IMG/VR virus record: IMGVR_UViG_3300036832_001488
Location: 1 to 64,000 of that record
Direction: 5' to 3' (one strand)
Length of the DNA: 64,000 nt
Source of the DNA: a virus
The position numbers were made by a program, and so were the translations under genes. The notes beneath the pieces were generated by a model. It ran no database searches and was not told where the DNA came from. It was given only the letters and a program-made list of their open reading frames with translations. Shown piece by piece: positions 63,121 through 64,000 of the stretch (the stretch's first letter is position 1; each line of letters starts with the position of its first letter).

Positions 63121-64000
63121 ATGGCCGCTCTCACTCAAGACCAGCTCGATCAGCTGAAGGCTGCTGCTGAAAAAGAAAAGGCGCGTGCCCCCGGCGCATC
63201 CACTCCTGGCTATGCTCTGCCGACTGCGCCCGCTGCCCCTGACGGGGCGCAGCCTCAGCCGCCGCCAGACCAAGGTCAGCAGATAGGGCGAGCTAATGCT
63301 GCAGCCGCTGGCATTACGACCCCGGCTGGTCCGCGTTCGCTTGAGAGCGCATCCACTCCTGGCTATGGCATAACCACACTCCCAGCGCCAGCTGCGCCTG
63401 ATGGCAACGCCCCTCCTAGCCAGACGCCTCAAGCTCAAACCCCGGCGCAGACACCTCAGGACAATGAGTTTAGTAATCCCGGCACTAACATCCCGGCTGG
63501 TTACCGGGCACCGGCAGTCAAGGCTGAGCCGACCGACGATGAGTTAAATCAGAAAAGCGCTGACGATCTGTTCCCTTATTTCTCTACCTCAAATGACGTT
63601 AACCCAGACCGGGCTGCAGCCTTCTGGCAAAATAAGAAGAATCAGGAACTCAGTAATCAGAGCTTCGATAACAACAAAGCGGTGCTGTGGAACGATCTAT
63701 CCAACGTATGGAATAAAATCGTTCAGACAAAGGGCGTCGTTCCCAACACAATTAACTATTTTAAGAGCATCGTTAACTCTCTTGGCGGAAGTGGCGATGA
63801 TGTCTTACAAGCTTTCGGCAACCAAAACGCGATTGATTATCGCCAGGATCTAGATGGCAAACTGGCGAACAACACTATCAGCCAGCAAACTCACGACCAG
63901 AGTATGGCGTTAGTAGATCAGGCTCAAAAGCTGCAAGACAAACTGGCCTTCGAGAAGCTAAGCCCCCAGGAACAGCAAGATATTAAAGTTCAGATTGCTG
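63121..64000 (+). CDS. Internal virion protein (partial, runs off the window)
   Basis: An open frame from ATG 63121, immediately after the previous stop, with no stop in the window. The first 110 residues are Pro/Ala/Gln-rich with a near-repeated unit (ASTPGYALPTAPAAPDG and ASTPGYGITTLPAPAAPDG). After that it is helical and polar (AAFWQNKKNQELSNQSFDNN). It is probably another large ejection-type protein. Confidence 0.65.
   Translation, partial: MAALTQDQLDQLKAAAEKEKARAPGASTPGYALPTAPAAPDGAQPQPPPDQGQQIGRANAAAAGITTPAGPRSLESASTPGYGITTLPAPAAPDGNAPPSQTPQAQTPAQTPQDNEFSNPGTNIPAGYRAPAVKAEPTDDELNQKSADDLFPYFSTSNDVNPDRAAAFWQNKKNQELSNQSFDNNKAVLWNDLSNVWNKIVQTKGVVPNTINYFKSIVNSLGGSGDDVLQAFGNQNAIDYRQDLDGKLANNTISQQTHDQSMALVDQAQKLQDKLAFEKLSPQEQQDIKVQIA

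Noticed and set aside
1-64000. tRNA genes, integrase, transposase or attachment sites
   Set aside because: None recognised by eye on either strand. A tRNAscan-SE/ARAGORN run would be decisive for tRNAs.

Overview
The window is a 64 kb stretch of a double-stranded DNA tailed bacteriophage genome (or a contig derived from one). The diagnostic genes are a large terminase, a portal, a scaffold-like protein, a major capsid protein, long tail/ejection-type virion proteins, two beta-helix tailspike-like proteins, collagen-like tail fibres with a collar domain, a GH46-like lysis enzyme and a RecT-like annealing protein. Gene density is very high, with many 4-base ATGA start/stop overlaps. TAA, TAG and TGA are all used as stops, so the code is the standard bacterial one. 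The order portal, scaffold, capsid, long Gln/Pro-rich internal proteins suggests a podovirus-like particle, but this is inference. I cannot name the host from the sequence.

Layout. (1) 1-11.5 kb, minus strand: the early/DNA-metabolism arm. It holds an SF2 helicase (running off the left edge), a RecT-like protein with an upstream coiled-coil partner, HNH nucleases, an origin-like patch with a DnaA box at 4.8-4.9 kb, and about twenty small unknown proteins. (2) 11.5-14.7 kb, plus strand: a compact run of small genes starting with a terminase-small-subunit-like protein and including a KTSC protein and several zinc-ribbon proteins. (3) 14.7-15.6 kb: a divergent control region with inverted repeats. 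(4) 15.7-31.8 kb, mostly minus strand: adsorption and lysis, with two paralogous beta-helix spikes, a methyltransferase, a chitosanase-like enzyme, a small membrane protein, a DUF4082-like protein and three collagen/glycine-rich fibres. (5) 32-64 kb, plus strand: packaging and virion morphogenesis, with terminase, portal, scaffold, a glycosyltransferase island, capsid, tail proteins, then a YcaO-TfuA pair, then large internal virion proteins running off the right edge.

The most unusual feature is the YcaO + TfuA pair at 55.8-58.35 kb. It is embedded and translationally coupled in the late operon, directly after a virion-like protein that ends in a CFI-box-like C-terminal domain. Elsewhere YcaO-TfuA pairs install backbone thioamides on peptides or proteins. 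Here there is no recognisable RiPP precursor or transporter, so the likely substrate is a phage or host protein.

Other unexplained structure includes a 43-bp element dispersed in four near-copies, structured RNA leaders on both sides of the capsid gene, an attenuator-like switch at 32.4 kb, a glycosyltransferase interrupted by an in-frame amber codon, ten HNH-type genes in 64 kb, and a short Gly-Ile-Glu-Val-Glu-Leu-type motif shared by otherwise unrelated early proteins. No tRNA, rRNA, CRISPR array, integrase or transposase was seen.
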